DNA of 64,000 bases from Desulforapulum sp034007745 (GTDB taxonomy: Bacteria > Desulfobacterota > Desulfobacteria > Desulfobacterales > Desulfobacteraceae). The notes below the pieces were generated by a model, which ran no database searches, was not told the DNA's origin, and worked only from the letters and a program-made list of their open reading frames with translations. This document shows, piece by piece, positions 43,968 to 53,610 of this stretch (the stretch's first letter is position 1; the number at the start of each line of letters is the position of its first letter). The stretch lies in the NCBI GenBank assembly GCA_034007745.1, contig JAVEQI010000015.1:11733-75732 (forward strand). Reading direction: 5' to 3'. The position numbers were made by a program, and so were the translations under genes.

Positions 43968-45380
43968 ATGAAAGCAACAGACGTGGTTAAAATGGTCAAA
44001 GAAAAAAACATCCGAGTGATCGACATCCGCTACATGGATTTCCCGGGTACCTGGCAGCACTTTACCGTTCCTGCCTGTGAATTCACAGAAGCCTCATTTG
44101 AGGACGGCTTTGGCTTTGACGGTTCGAGCATGAGGGGTTGGAAGAACATTGACAACAGCGACATGATCGTGGTTCCAGACCCTTCAACGGCGCTCATGGA
44201 CCCCTTTTTCGAGGTCCCCACCCTGGTGGTGATCGGTGATGTCCTTGATCCCATTACCCACGAACCCTACTCCAGGGATCCCCGCTACATCGCAAAAAAG
44301 GTTGAACAGTACATCAAGAGCACGGGCCTTGCAGATACCATCTATGTGGGACCGGAGCCTGAATTCTTCATCTTTGACAATGTGCGGTACGCCTCGGAAA
44401 AAAATACCGCCTTTTACGAGATCGACTCCAGGGAGGCCATCTGGAACTCGGGCCGGGACGAGATGCCCAACACCGGCCACAAAATCCGCCACAAACAGGG
44501 CTACCTGCCCCTGCCCCCTTCGGATCAATACCAGAACATGAGAACCGAGATGATGCTCACCCTGGAGGACCTCGGCATTGTCATGGAATGCCAGCACCAT
44601 GAGGCGGCAACGGCAGGCCAGTCAGAAATCGACCTGCGGTACAACACCCTTGTCAAGATGGGCGATCAGCTCGCCTGGTTCAAGTATGTGCTGAAGAATG
44701 TGGCCGCAAAACACAACCACTCGGTCACATTCATGCCCAAACCCCTGTTTGGGGACAACGGGTCTGGCATGCACACCCATCTCTCCCTGTGGAAGGAGGG
44801 CAAGCCGCTGTTTGCAGGCAACAGGTACGGGGGAGTGTCTGAGATGGCCCTGTTTGCGATCGGCGGCATCATGCACCACTGCAAGGCCCTGTGCGCCATC
44901 ACCAACCCCACCACCAACTCCTACAAACGTCTCGTACCCGGATTTGAAGCACCGATCAACCTTGCCTACTCGAGCTGCAACCGGAGTGCAGCCATACGTC
45001 TTCCCATGTATTCCCTCAGCCCTTCGGCAAAGCGCATCGAATTCAGGACGCCTGATCCATCGTGCAACGGATATCTGGCCTTCGCCGCCATGACCATGGC
45101 CATGCTTGACGGTATCCAGAACAAAATGGACCCGGGTGATCCCATGGACAAGAACATCTACGACCTCCCGCCGGAAGAGCTTGCCGAAATGGGGGCTGCC
45201 CCGACATCCCTTGACGAAGCCCTGGACTCCCTTGAAAAGGACCACGATTTCCTGCTCAAGGGAGGGGTCTTTACCGAGGACGCCATTGAAAGCTGGATCA
45301 AGTACAAACGGGTGAACGAGGCAAAAGAGGTGAACAGCAGGCCCCACCCCCATGAGTTCTTTCTGTACTACGATATTTAG
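43968..45380 (+). CDS. glnA: Glutamine synthetase type I
   Basis: A 470-residue dodecameric enzyme making glutamine from glutamate, ammonia and ATP. Seen: FDGSSMRGW near the N-terminus, VGPEPEFFIFD, the ATP region KPLFGDNGSGMHTH, RRLVPG-type loop YKRLVPGFEAP, RIEFRTPDPSCN and the adenylylation region KNIYDLPPEEL (Tyr of GSI-beta). The adenylylation site predicts control by a GlnE enzyme, not present in the window. It lies 91 bases after glnB. Confidence 0.97.
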   Translation: MKATDVVKMVKEKNIRVIDIRYMDFPGTWQHFTVPACEFTEASFEDGFGFDGSSMRGWKNIDNSDMIVVPDPSTALMDPFFEVPTLVVIGDVLDPITHEPYSRDPRYIAKKVEQYIKSTGLADTIYVGPEPEFFIFDNVRYASEKNTAFYEIDSREAIWNSGRDEMPNTGHKIRHKQGYLPLPPSDQYQNMRTEMMLTLEDLGIVMECQHHEAATAGQSEIDLRYNTLVKMGDQLAWFKYVLKNVAAKHNHSVTFMPKPLFGDNGSGMHTHLSLWKEGKPLFAGNRYGGVSEMALFAIGGIMHHCKALCAITNPTTNSYKRLVPGFEAPINLAYSSCNRSAAIRLPMYSLSPSAKRIEFRTPDPSCNGYLAFAAMTMAMLDGIQNKMDPGDPMDKNIYDLPPEELAEMGAAPTSLDEALDSLEKDHDFLLKGGVFTEDAIESWIKYKRVNEAKEVNSRPHPHEFFLYYDI

Positions 45381-45395
45381 GACTGTATAGAAACT

Positions 45396-47216
45396 ATGTA
45401 CAACGCATCCTTCGGTTTTAAGGAAAAGCCCTTTAAGCTCGTGCCCAACCCAGACTTTCTGTTTCTGAGCAGGAGCCACGAGGAGGCACTTGCCCACCTC
45501 ACCTATGCCACGACCCAGGGGGACGGGTTTGTGGAAATCACAGGCGAGGTGGGCACGGGCAAGACCACCCTGTGCCGTGTCTTTCTGGAGAACCTTGATC
45601 CAAGTGTGGATGCCGCATTTATATTCAACACAAGCCTTGACGCTCAGGGGCTTTTGAAGGCCATAAACAGGGAACTCTCCATCGATGCCTCGGCCGAAAC
45701 CCCGACTGAACTCATCCATACCCTGAACAACTTTCTCGTTGAAAACAGCAGCCGGGGAAGATCGGTTATTCTGCTCATCGATGAGGCTCAGAATCTAGGC
45801 ATAGAAACCCTGGAGCAGCTCAGGATGCTCTCCAATCTCGAGACCACAAAGAACAAGCTGATCCAGATCATCCTTGTGGGTCAGCCTGAACTGGAAACTC
45901 TGCTCGCATCCCATGCCCTTCGCCAGCTTGGCCAGCGGATCAACCTCAGCTGCCGTTTGCTGCCCATGACCCTGAACGAGACCCGAGAATATATCGACCA
46001 CCGCATCAATGTGGCGTCCAGAAGAAGAGCAGAGATCTTCACACCGGGTGCCAAGCGGTCGATCTATAACTATTCCGGCGGGATTCCGAGGCTTGTCAAC
46101 ATTGCCTGCGACCGGGCCCTGGTTGTTGCCTACGGCCTGAACCGCCCCAGGGTCGATCGCTCCACGGCAAAGCTTGCCATCCGGGAGCTTTGCGCCCGCA
46201 GACAGGAACGGCCGGCGTCCCGGCCAACCCCCGGAAAATTCGTGATTCCCGGGCTTTTAATCCTGGTGATCCTGGTCATGACCGGTTACAGATTTTTTCC
46301 CATGACTCCCCTTTCGAGTTCTCTCTTTCCAACGTCTGATCGTTCAACGCATTCCCTTTCAGTCTCTCCTCCTCCAATGCCTCAACTACCGGCCCAGAGC
46401 GGGCTGAAAACCCTGGAGGAGGAAGCGGCTGGAAACACTTCCGTTCCAGCGCCCTCCCCAAAGACAGGGGCCCCTAAACCAGCTGCCCCTGGAAACCTGG
46501 AGGATGTTGGGCCTGCTCCGATCCAGCCGGCGGAAACCATCCAGGATTACCTTGCCCAGAATGCCCCAACAGCCACAAGGGAGAATGCCCTGGGCCGGAC
46601 GATCTCAATCTGGCTACAGGCGGCCCCACCATCCATGCCCCCCACGCCCATGGTCAGTGACATCAGGGGGGAACATAACTTTTTCAAGATAGCTACGATC
46701 GAACAGGGATTTGATGTCATCCGCCTGTATGAGGATTTTCCAACGGTTAAAAAGCTCAACCTCCCCACCATCCTCCCCTTTACCCTGCCGGACCGGGGCG
46801 AGCCTGGCTATCTTATGATCGTCGGCATAACAGCGGACAACGAGTGGATAATTACGGCGGGAGAGGACACGGCCGAATACCAGGTGCTGCCCCACGATCT
46901 TGCGCCCTTTTTAACCGGGACGGCATATATCCCATACAGGGAGAGACCCGGGCAGGGTGGTATCATATCTGAACTTTCCCCGGGAACCCAGATCATCAAA
47001 CTCAAGCTTCTCCTGCGACAGCTTGGATTTCAAGGCATCAACCTTAGCTCCGATTATGACGAAGACCTCAGACAGGCCATCATCCGCACCCAGTCGGAAA
47101 ACGGGATCACGAAGGATGGGATTGCCGGCCCCATCACTAGAGCTCTTCTCTACAACCTGCTCGATTCCCCCTCAACACCCAGATTAACCAGACTGAGGAG
47201 CCAGGACGACCGGTGA
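45396..47216 (+). CDS. gspA: General secretion pathway protein A (ExeA-like ATPase with peptidoglycan-binding domain)
   Basis: A 606-residue inner-membrane protein. N-terminal AAA ATPase (residues about 1-270) beginning YNASFGFKEKPFKLVPNPDF, Walker A GEVGTGKTTLCR, Walker B VILLIDEAQNL; one membrane helix at about 284-304 (IPGLLILVILVMTG); a Pro/Ser-rich periplasmic linker; and a C-terminal peptidoglycan-binding domain (about 530-600, ending NGITKDGIAGPITRALLYN). This is the ExeA/GspA plan: with GspB it inserts the type II secretin through the cell wall. Its stop overlaps gspB. No other type II genes are nearby. Confidence 0.9.
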   Translation: MYNASFGFKEKPFKLVPNPDFLFLSRSHEEALAHLTYATTQGDGFVEITGEVGTGKTTLCRVFLENLDPSVDAAFIFNTSLDAQGLLKAINRELSIDASAETPTELIHTLNNFLVENSSRGRSVILLIDEAQNLGIETLEQLRMLSNLETTKNKLIQIILVGQPELETLLASHALRQLGQRINLSCRLLPMTLNETREYIDHRINVASRRRAEIFTPGAKRSIYNYSGGIPRLVNIACDRALVVAYGLNRPRVDRSTAKLAIRELCARRQERPASRPTPGKFVIPGLLILVILVMTGYRFFPMTPLSSSLFPTSDRSTHSLSVSPPPMPQLPAQSGLKTLEEEAAGNTSVPAPSPKTGAPKPAAPGNLEDVGPAPIQPAETIQDYLAQNAPTATRENALGRTISIWLQAAPPSMPPTPMVSDIRGEHNFFKIATIEQGFDVIRLYEDFPTVKKLNLPTILPFTLPDRGEPGYLMIVGITADNEWIITAGEDTAEYQVLPHDLAPFLTGTAYIPYRERPGQGGIISELSPGTQIIKLKLLLRQLGFQGINLSSDYDEDLRQAIIRTQSENGITKDGIAGPITRALLYNLLDSPSTPRLTRLRSQDDR

Positions 47217-47959
47217 GCAGCATATTAAAAGCCCTGAAAAAGCTTGAAAAGGAGACCCTGGAACAGCAGGATGAGCCCAGGCTCTCCATGGGGCTCAATA
47301 TCAGATCGGAAAAAAACCGCAGGCAGGAAAAGTCCAGGGGCCTAAATAAAAGATCAATTCCATGGGTCTGGACAGCTCTACTGCTGCTTGTTTTTTTGGG
47401 AGCAGGCACATTCATCACCCTGGTCTCTAATGACAATGACAACCCGCCCCAGACACAGATGCCGCCCCCCCGTGGAGAAGAACCCCAGGAGATTGCCCAG
47501 ACTAGGCCCGCCCCTGGTGAGACACAACAATCAAAAACTCCCATGGACCATGCTGCCCCACCCGAGCCCAGGGAATCGACACCCCCTGCCATGGCAAAGG
47601 CTTTGCCCCCGGCAATCGCTGAAGAACCACCAGAGCCGCCCCTTGATGCAACCCATGAAAATAAAAGCAATAAAATAAAAAAGCTCAATGAAATTGATGC
47701 CATCCATAACACCGATAAAATCCATGCCATCAATGAAATTCAAGAGCCCAACGAAATCCCACTCCTCAGCGACAACAGCCTCATAATCAACGCCATTGCC
47801 TGGTCAAATGATCCAACAAAACGCCTTGCCGTCATCAACAGCGCCATTGTCCGGCAGGGACAGACTATCGGAGGATTTCTTGTTGTCGATATAGAGGAAA
47901 ACCAGGTGATAGTTCAGCAATCCGACAAAAAATGGCGGGTGATGTTCAGGCTGCGGTAG
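47213..47959 (+). CDS. gspB: General secretion pathway protein B
   Basis: A 248-residue partner of GspA. N-terminus SSILKALKKLEKETLEQQ is the family signature, followed by a membrane helix (WVWTALLLLVFLGAGTFI, about residue 45-63), a Pro-rich linker, an odd Asn/Ile/Lys-rich stretch (about 145-180) and the C-terminal GspB domain (LIINAIAWSNDPTKRLAVINSAIVRQG). Start is GTG 47213, overlapping the gspA stop. It continues the complex through the periplasm to the secretin. Confidence 0.88.
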   Translation: MSSILKALKKLEKETLEQQDEPRLSMGLNIRSEKNRRQEKSRGLNKRSIPWVWTALLLLVFLGAGTFITLVSNDNDNPPQTQMPPPRGEEPQEIAQTRPAPGETQQSKTPMDHAAPPEPRESTPPAMAKALPPAIAEEPPEPPLDATHENKSNKIKKLNEIDAIHNTDKIHAINEIQEPNEIPLLSDNSLIINAIAWSNDPTKRLAVINSAIVRQGQTIGGFLVVDIEENQVIVQQSDKKWRVMFRLR

Positions 47960-48099
47960 ACAACGGCAACGCTATTGCAAATTATGGGCGATCAGAGTCG
48001 ATACATAGTCCGCACTGGTCGAAGATATTTAATCTGCGGTCCTAATTTGTGAAAATCAAAGTTGACACTCCCCTGAATTTGATGATAGGAATTCTCACA

Positions 48100-48285
48100 A
48101 TTTATTTTTCCGTAAAGGCTGCCCCAAAGGGCATTTAAGGGAACCCGGTGAAACTCCGGGACGGTCCCGCCGCTGTAAGCGAGTACCGGTTCATGCACAA
48201 GGCCACTGAAGGATGTTTTATAGTTCTTTGGGAAGGCGCATCCACCGGGTTGATCCGCAAGTCAGAAGACCTGCCTTATGGGAAA
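48100..48285 (+). ncRNA. Cobalamin (B12) riboswitch
   Basis: The conserved core reads GGGAACCCGGTGAAACTCC from 48139, then GGGACGGTCCCGCCGCTGTA, and the B12-box equivalent AAGTCAGAAGACCTGCC at about 48260-48276, with variable arms between. This is the standard adenosylcobalamin aptamer order. It precedes cobT, a B12 gene. The boundaries are approximate. The rest of the 416-base gap after gspB (47960-48099) shows nothing else. Confidence 0.93.
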
Positions 48286-48308
48286 AAACCTAACCCAGGA
48301 GAGATGGT

Positions 48309-48349
48309 AAATCCCAGGGCTGACACCCGTCGGTTCCGGGATTTTTTTT
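48309..48349 (+). terminator. Riboswitch-controlled intrinsic terminator
   Basis: AAATCCC (48309-48315) pairs with GGGATTT followed by a run of eight T (to 48349). It lies between aptamer and cobT, so B12 binding should stop transcription before the gene. Confidence 0.75.
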
Positions 48350-48375
48350 CTGTAACCCGGGAGAAGGAGCGTTGC

Positions 48376-49437
48376 ATGAAGAACTTAGAAAAAGCCATAT
48401 CAGCCATAAGACCGCCCGACAATGAAGTTTATGAACAGGCCCTCGAACGCCTGGCCCGGCAGGCACGGCCTGCCGGAAGCCTGGGGATTCTGGAAGAGGT
48501 ATCTGCAAGGCTTGCCTCAATCAAAGGCACCCTGGATGTTCGGCTGGACAAAAGAATGGTCATAACCTGCGCCGGGGACCACGGGGTTGTGGACGAAGGG
48601 GTGAGCCTCTTTCCCCGGGAGGTGACGCCCCAGATGGTCATGAACTTCGTCAATGACGGAGCGTCCGTGAATGTACTGGCCCGCCATGTGGGTGCTGAGG
48701 TCAAGGCTGCGGACCTGGGGGTGGATTTTGACTTTGATCCAGACCTTCCCATCTTTCACAAAAAGGTGAGAAAGGGTACGTCAAACTTCACCAGGGGACC
48801 TGCCATGGCAAGGGACGAGGCAATTGCTTCGATCAATGCCGGCATCGCCATCGTGGACGAGCTTTTTGAAAAGAGCCGGGTGGATCTTCTGGGCACGGGG
48901 GACATGGGGATCGGAAACACAACCCCGTCGGCCGCAGTAATCGCAGCCTTTTCAGGGATTGATCCTGAAAAACTCACGGGCCGGGGAACGGGCATTGACG
49001 ATGCCATGCTCTCCAACAAGATCCGGGTGATTCGCAAGGGACTTGAGGTTAATCAACCAGACCCCGGGGACGCCATTGACGTTCTTGCAAAGGTGGGCGG
49101 ATTTGAGATCGGCGGCCTTGCAGGGCTTGTGATCGGGGCTGCGGCCCACGGCATTCCCGTAGTTTGTGACGGCCTCATCTCCACGGCAGGGGCCCTGATT
49201 GCCTGTGAGCTTGCTCCTGGGGCAAAGGCGTATCTTTTTGCAGGCCACAGATCGGTGGAGGCCGGACACCGTTTCATGCACGAGCGGCTTAACCTGACCC
49301 CCCTTTTAGACGTCGGGTTCAGGCTGGGCGAAGGAACCGGAGCGGCCCTTGCCTTTCATCTCATGTGCGCATCCACCCGCATACTTGCCGAGATCAAAAC
49401 CTTTGAGGAGGTGGCCATCAAGAACGCCAACCGTTAA
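48376..49437 (+). CDS. cobT: Nicotinate-nucleotide:dimethylbenzimidazole phosphoribosyltransferase
   Basis: A 353-residue enzyme making alpha-ribazole phosphate for the lower ligand of cobalamin. Seen: VITCAGDHGVVDEGVS, FVNDGASVNVLARH, GTGDMGIGNTTPSAA, RGTGIDDAMLSNK and VVCDGLISTAGALIA with the catalytic Glu in GFRLGEGTGAAL. Length matches CobT (about 350). ATG 48376 is six bases from AAGGAG; the longer open frame from 48148 runs through the riboswitch and is not coding. Expression should fall when B12 is plentiful. Confidence 0.96.
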   Translation: MKNLEKAISAIRPPDNEVYEQALERLARQARPAGSLGILEEVSARLASIKGTLDVRLDKRMVITCAGDHGVVDEGVSLFPREVTPQMVMNFVNDGASVNVLARHVGAEVKAADLGVDFDFDPDLPIFHKKVRKGTSNFTRGPAMARDEAIASINAGIAIVDELFEKSRVDLLGTGDMGIGNTTPSAAVIAAFSGIDPEKLTGRGTGIDDAMLSNKIRVIRKGLEVNQPDPGDAIDVLAKVGGFEIGGLAGLVIGAAAHGIPVVCDGLISTAGALIACELAPGAKAYLFAGHRSVEAGHRFMHERLNLTPLLDVGFRLGEGTGAALAFHLMCASTRILAEIKTFEEVAIKNANR

Positions 49438-49471
49438 CAGGGTAGAGAGCCGATATGGAACCGGCCCCTAC

Positions 49472-49497
49472 CAATTAATTTCGTCAGAAATTAATTG
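49472..49497. other. Perfect hairpin spanning the asnS stop codon
   Basis: CAATTAATTTC, loop gtca, GAAATTAATTG (11-pair stem) between the convergent cobT and asnS genes. The asnS stop codon is in the loop. It could end transcription from both sides, though T-runs are lacking. Confidence 0.5.
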
Positions 49498-50863
49498 ACC
49501 CTGGCGTCCTGGGGAAAGGCACAACATCCCTGATATTTGTAACGCCGGTAACGAGCATGAGGAAACGCTCAAACCCCATGCCGAAACCTGAGTGGGGAAC
49601 GGTTCCGAATCGTCTTGAATCAAGATACCACCAGTAGTCCTGTTGGGCGAGACCCATCTCGTCCATTCTTTGTTCGAGATGACCGAGGCGCTCTTCACGC
49701 TGGCTGCCGCCGATGAGTTCCCCAATCCTCGGCACCAGGAGATCAACCGCTGCGACTGTTCTTCCATCGTCGTTCTGGCGCATGTAAAACGGTTTAATTC
49801 CCCTTGGGTAGTTGAAGAGGAACAACGGCTTTTTAAAGTATTCTTCGGCAAGGAAGCGCTCGTGCTCGGACTGGAGATCCATTCCGTTCTCCACAGGGAA
49901 CTCGAACTTTCTACCTGATTTTTGAAGGATCTCCACGCCCTCATCATAGGTGACCCTTGCATAGCTCTGATTGACAAGGGTGTCGAGCACCTGTCCCAGA
50001 CTTTTGTCGACAAACCTGGTGAAGAGTTCAAGGTCCTCGCCGCAGTTTTCCATGACGCGGCGAGTGAGGGTCTTGACCAGATCCTCACCGTGGTCCATGT
50101 TGCCTTCAAGGTCGCAAAAGGCCATCTCGGGCTCTAACATCCAGAATTCGGCCACATGACGGCTGGTGTTGGAATTTTCCGCCCTGAATGTGGGGCCAAA
50201 GGTGTAGACGTCCCCCAGGGCCAGGGCAAACATCTCGGCGGAGAGCTGGCCTGAGACGGTTAGGTTTGCCTCGGAACCGAAAAAATCTTCGCTAAAGTTC
50301 ATCCGCCCCTGGCGGGCAACCTCGGCGGGGTCAAGGGCTGTTACCCGGAACATGTCTCCTGCCCCCTCGCAGTCGGAACCCGTGATCACCGGGGTTGAAA
50401 GACAGTAAAAGCCCCTGTCCCGGTAAAATTGATGGATGGCGTGAATAACTTCGGAACGAATGCGGAAAATGGCACCGAACTTATTGGTCCTGGGCCGCAG
50501 GTGGGCGATGGTGCGCAAGAACTCGTCCGTGTGCCGTTTCTTCTGAAGTGGGTAGTCCTCCGGGGCAAGGCTGATGATCTCCACCTCCCGGGCCTGGATC
50601 TCCCAGGTCTGGCCCTTGCCGGGTGATGCCACGAGCGGTCCTGTGACACTTATGGCAGAACCCGTTGTTATCAGTTCAACCTCAGCGTAATTGGAAAGGT
50701 TCGACTCTGCAATGACCTGCAGGTTTTTCAGGCAGGAACCGTCGTTGACCTCCATGAAGGAAAAATCCTTTGAGCTGCGCTTTGTCCTGACCCATCCCTT
50801 TACCACAACGCTGTCCATAACTGTTTTAGAGGCCAGGAGCCGGTCTATCTTCACTCTTCCCAT
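49484..50863 (-). CDS. asnS: Asparaginyl-tRNA synthetase
   Basis: A 459-residue class II synthetase. N-terminal OB-fold anticodon-binding domain (VVKGWVRTKRSSKDFSFMEV), then the catalytic core with motif 2-like FRAENSNTSRHVAEFWMLEPE and motif 3 GFGMGFERFLMLVTGV. The preceding FDLMPRE-equivalent stretch is FLFNYPRGIKPFYMR, typical for AsnRS (YP-x-G-IK-PFYM). Length is normal (E. coli 466). AAGGATG precedes the ATG at 50863. Confidence 0.96.
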   Translation of the reverse strand: MGRVKIDRLLASKTVMDSVVVKGWVRTKRSSKDFSFMEVNDGSCLKNLQVIAESNLSNYAEVELITTGSAISVTGPLVASPGKGQTWEIQAREVEIISLAPEDYPLQKKRHTDEFLRTIAHLRPRTNKFGAIFRIRSEVIHAIHQFYRDRGFYCLSTPVITGSDCEGAGDMFRVTALDPAEVARQGRMNFSEDFFGSEANLTVSGQLSAEMFALALGDVYTFGPTFRAENSNTSRHVAEFWMLEPEMAFCDLEGNMDHGEDLVKTLTRRVMENCGEDLELFTRFVDKSLGQVLDTLVNQSYARVTYDEGVEILQKSGRKFEFPVENGMDLQSEHERFLAEEYFKKPLFLFNYPRGIKPFYMRQNDDGRTVAAVDLLVPRIGELIGGSQREERLGHLEQRMDEMGLAQQDYWWYLDSRRFGTVPHSGFGMGFERFLMLVTGVTNIRDVVPFPRTPGSINF

Positions 50864-50939
50864 ATATTCATCCTTAATTAAGTATCAACTTATCGTTGCT
50901 TTATGGTGCTTAAAATGAGATAGTCCTCATTTGTCAAAC

Positions 50940-50968
50940 TTATCATAAACTCACTGAAATCATATAAT
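50940..50968 (+). promoter_or_regulatory. Candidate promoter of the radical SAM-rng operon
   Basis: -35 TTATCA (50940-50945, four of six), 17-base spacer, perfect -10 TATAAT (50963-50968), 17 bases before the start codon. The leader would be very short. Confidence 0.55.
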
Positions 50969-50985
50969 TATAGAAGATTATTACC

Positions 50986-53610
50986 ATGAATAAAACAGAT
51001 ATTCAAGAACTCCTGCCCCTTGTGGAGATGCCCAGCCGTTACCTTGGAAACGAGGCTAACACCATTAGGAAAGAACGCTCATCCGTTGACCTGACCTTTG
51101 CCCTGGCCTTTCCGGATCTCTATGAGATCGGCACCTCCCACTTTGGCATGCAGATCCTTTACACCATTCTCAACCAGGAGCCAGAAATTGCGGCAGAGCG
51201 GGTATTCACACCGGCCCCGGACATGGAGGCGCTTCTTAAGACGACCAGGACACCACTCTGTTCCCTTGAATCGAGAACGCCCCTTGCCGACTTTGACATC
51301 ATCGGGTTCAGCCTTCTTTACGAGCTCAACTTCACCAACATCCTCACCATGCTCGACCTTGCCGGAATCCCCTTCTATGCAGACCAGCGACCCGACACCT
51401 TTCCCCTTATAATTGCAGGAGGTCCCTGCGCCTTCAACCCGGAACCCCTTGCCGATTTTTTTGATCTTTTTGTGGTGGGTGACGGTGAGGAAGCCATTGT
51501 TGATATCTCAAAAATAGTGATCCAATGGAAGGCCGAACATGACCGGCAGAATGACCGACAGAGCAAACAGGCCCTGCTGAAACGCCTTGCCAGGGTCCAG
51601 GGCGTCTATGTCCCCTCTTTTTACCAGGCGGATTTCGACGACCGGGGCTTCCAGGTCCTCGAACCAATTTTTCCCGAACACGCCACGGTCAAGAGGGCAA
51701 TTCTCACCGACCTCGCCAAGGTCGCCTTTCCCACGGAACCCATCGTTCCCTTTGGGAAGCCGGTCCACGACCGCCTCAGGCTTGAGATTGCCAGGGGATG
51801 CTCCAGGGGATGCAGGTTTTGCCAAGCCGGCATGATCTACAGGCCGGTGCGGGAAAGAAGCGTTCCAGACCTTGTGAAAATAACCAGGACGGCCATGGCT
51901 GCCACGGGTTACAGCGACGTATCCCTTCTGTCCCTCAGCACGGGGGACTACAGCGACCTTGCGACCCTCATGGAGGCCCTGCTCGCAATTAATTCCGACC
52001 ATTGTACAGCCATATCCCTGCCCTCCATCCGGGCAGGCAGACTCACCCCGGAGCTGATGCGAATTATCAAACGGGTGAAAAAGACCGGTTTTACCATTGC
52101 GCCGGAGGCCGGCACCCAGAGACTCAGGGATGCTATCAATAAAAACATCACCGAACAGGATATCGTGGATACGGTGACCAACGCCTTTGACCTTGGATGG
52201 CGCATCATCAAGCTCTACTTCATGAACGGGCTGCCCACAGAGACCCAGGAGGATATCCAGGGTATCTGCGACCTTGCCCTCAGGCTTGCCTCCATCAAGT
52301 CCCCGGGCCAGGGCAAAGGGAAGTCCAGGGGCCGGGCAAAGGCCCACATAAACCTGAGCTTTGCCACCTTTATCCCCAAGGCCCACACCCCGTTCCAGCG
52401 CTCGGCCCAGATTTCGACTCAACACTCCATGGACAACCTCAACTTTCTGAAGCAAAATCTCAGACACCCGGGCATCAACCTCAAGTGGCAGAATCCCGAG
52501 ATGAGCCTATTAGAGGGGGTCTGGGCCAGGGGAGACCGACGTCTTTCCAGAGTCCTTGTGAGTGCCTGGGCAAAAGGATGTCGTCTGGACGGCTGGTCGG
52601 ACAAGTTCAACTTTGACCTATGGATGGAGGCGTTTAACGAAACCGGTGTGGACCCAGCATTTTTCACCACCAGGGAAAGATCCGTTGACGAGCCCCTTCC
52701 CTGGGGCCACATCGACTGCGGCGTATCCTCCGATTTCATGAACGAAGAGCTTAAAAAGGCAACGGCAGGCAAGACAACGGGGGACTGTCGAGAACAGGGG
52801 TGTATGGGCTGCGGCATCTGCGACTTTGAAACAGTTGAACCCGTTATTCACCCCCCCGCACCGACGTCTGGGACTCCTGACACCTCTGGCACCTCCGAAC
52901 CATCCCATGCTCCAGATAAACTGGACAGGCCGAATGCACCAGCACCACGCCCCTCCGACAACACCCCCCTTGCCAAGTACCGGGTCTTTTACTCAAGGCT
53001 CGGGGATGCCCGGCACTTCGGCCATCTTGAACTTGCCAAGATCATCCGCAGAGCCATCCGCAGGGTGGGCATAAAAGTTGCCTACTCCAAGGGGTTCAAC
53101 CCGGGCATGCTGCTCTCCTTTGACGACCCCCTCCCCATCGGCATGGAGAGCCAGGAGGAATTTTTCACCATAACAGCCGCAACCTCAACAAGCCCAAGGC
53201 AGGTTGTAACGGGGCTCAATCGGGTCCTGCCCGAAACCATCTCAATCACGGGCTGCTCACCCCTTGCGGCCATTCGCAGCAGCAGGCAAAAGGGAGGGGA
53301 GACAACCCGGTACAGCATCACCCTCAACGGGTTTTCCATCGATCAAAGGGAAATTGACGATTTTATGACCCTGTCCGAATTTCAGGTGGAAAAGACAAGC
53401 TTCAAGGGAAAGACACGCACCACAGACCTCAGAAAGGTGGTTCGACGCATAGATTTCCTTGATTCGTCCCGCATTGAGATGGTAATGGTAAAGGATAATG
53501 ATCGAACCATCCGTCCGGCCGAGATTCTGACCACAGCCCTGGGACTTTCTGAAAGGGCGGTGCAGACGGCAAAGATCTTAAAACTGAAACAGGAAAACGC
53601 CATATGCTGA
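50986..53610 (+). CDS. B12-binding-type radical SAM protein fused to a DUF2344 domain
   Basis: An 874-residue protein of the TIGR03960 type with a TIGR03936 (DUF2344) C-terminus. Residues about 1-200 are a B12-binding-like fold; the radical SAM 4Fe-4S motif is ARGCSRGCRFCQAGMIYRP (about residue 265). A second cysteine group, CREQGCMGCGICDFE (about 605), precedes a Pro-rich linker encoded by short repeats. The DUF2344 domain starts KYRVFYSRLGDARHFGHLEL (about 665). The protein often precedes RNase G (rng), as here, where the two genes overlap by seven bases. Function is unknown; RNA modification or RNase-linked maturation is a fair guess. Confidence 0.85.
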   Translation: MNKTDIQELLPLVEMPSRYLGNEANTIRKERSSVDLTFALAFPDLYEIGTSHFGMQILYTILNQEPEIAAERVFTPAPDMEALLKTTRTPLCSLESRTPLADFDIIGFSLLYELNFTNILTMLDLAGIPFYADQRPDTFPLIIAGGPCAFNPEPLADFFDLFVVGDGEEAIVDISKIVIQWKAEHDRQNDRQSKQALLKRLARVQGVYVPSFYQADFDDRGFQVLEPIFPEHATVKRAILTDLAKVAFPTEPIVPFGKPVHDRLRLEIARGCSRGCRFCQAGMIYRPVRERSVPDLVKITRTAMAATGYSDVSLLSLSTGDYSDLATLMEALLAINSDHCTAISLPSIRAGRLTPELMRIIKRVKKTGFTIAPEAGTQRLRDAINKNITEQDIVDTVTNAFDLGWRIIKLYFMNGLPTETQEDIQGICDLALRLASIKSPGQGKGKSRGRAKAHINLSFATFIPKAHTPFQRSAQISTQHSMDNLNFLKQNLRHPGINLKWQNPEMSLLEGVWARGDRRLSRVLVSAWAKGCRLDGWSDKFNFDLWMEAFNETGVDPAFFTTRERSVDEPLPWGHIDCGVSSDFMNEELKKATAGKTTGDCREQGCMGCGICDFETVEPVIHPPAPTSGTPDTSGTSEPSHAPDKLDRPNAPAPRPSDNTPLAKYRVFYSRLGDARHFGHLELAKIIRRAIRRVGIKVAYSKGFNPGMLLSFDDPLPIGMESQEEFFTITAATSTSPRQVVTGLNRVLPETISITGCSPLAAIRSSRQKGGETTRYSITLNGFSIDQREIDDFMTLSEFQVEKTSFKGKTRTTDLRKVVRRIDFLDSSRIEMVMVKDNDRTIRPAEILTTALGLSERAVQTAKILKLKQENAIC

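Noticed and set aside
48148..48375. N-terminal extension of cobT by 76 codons.
   Set aside because: It would run through the cobalamin riboswitch and terminator; the ATG at 48376 has a clear AAGGAG.
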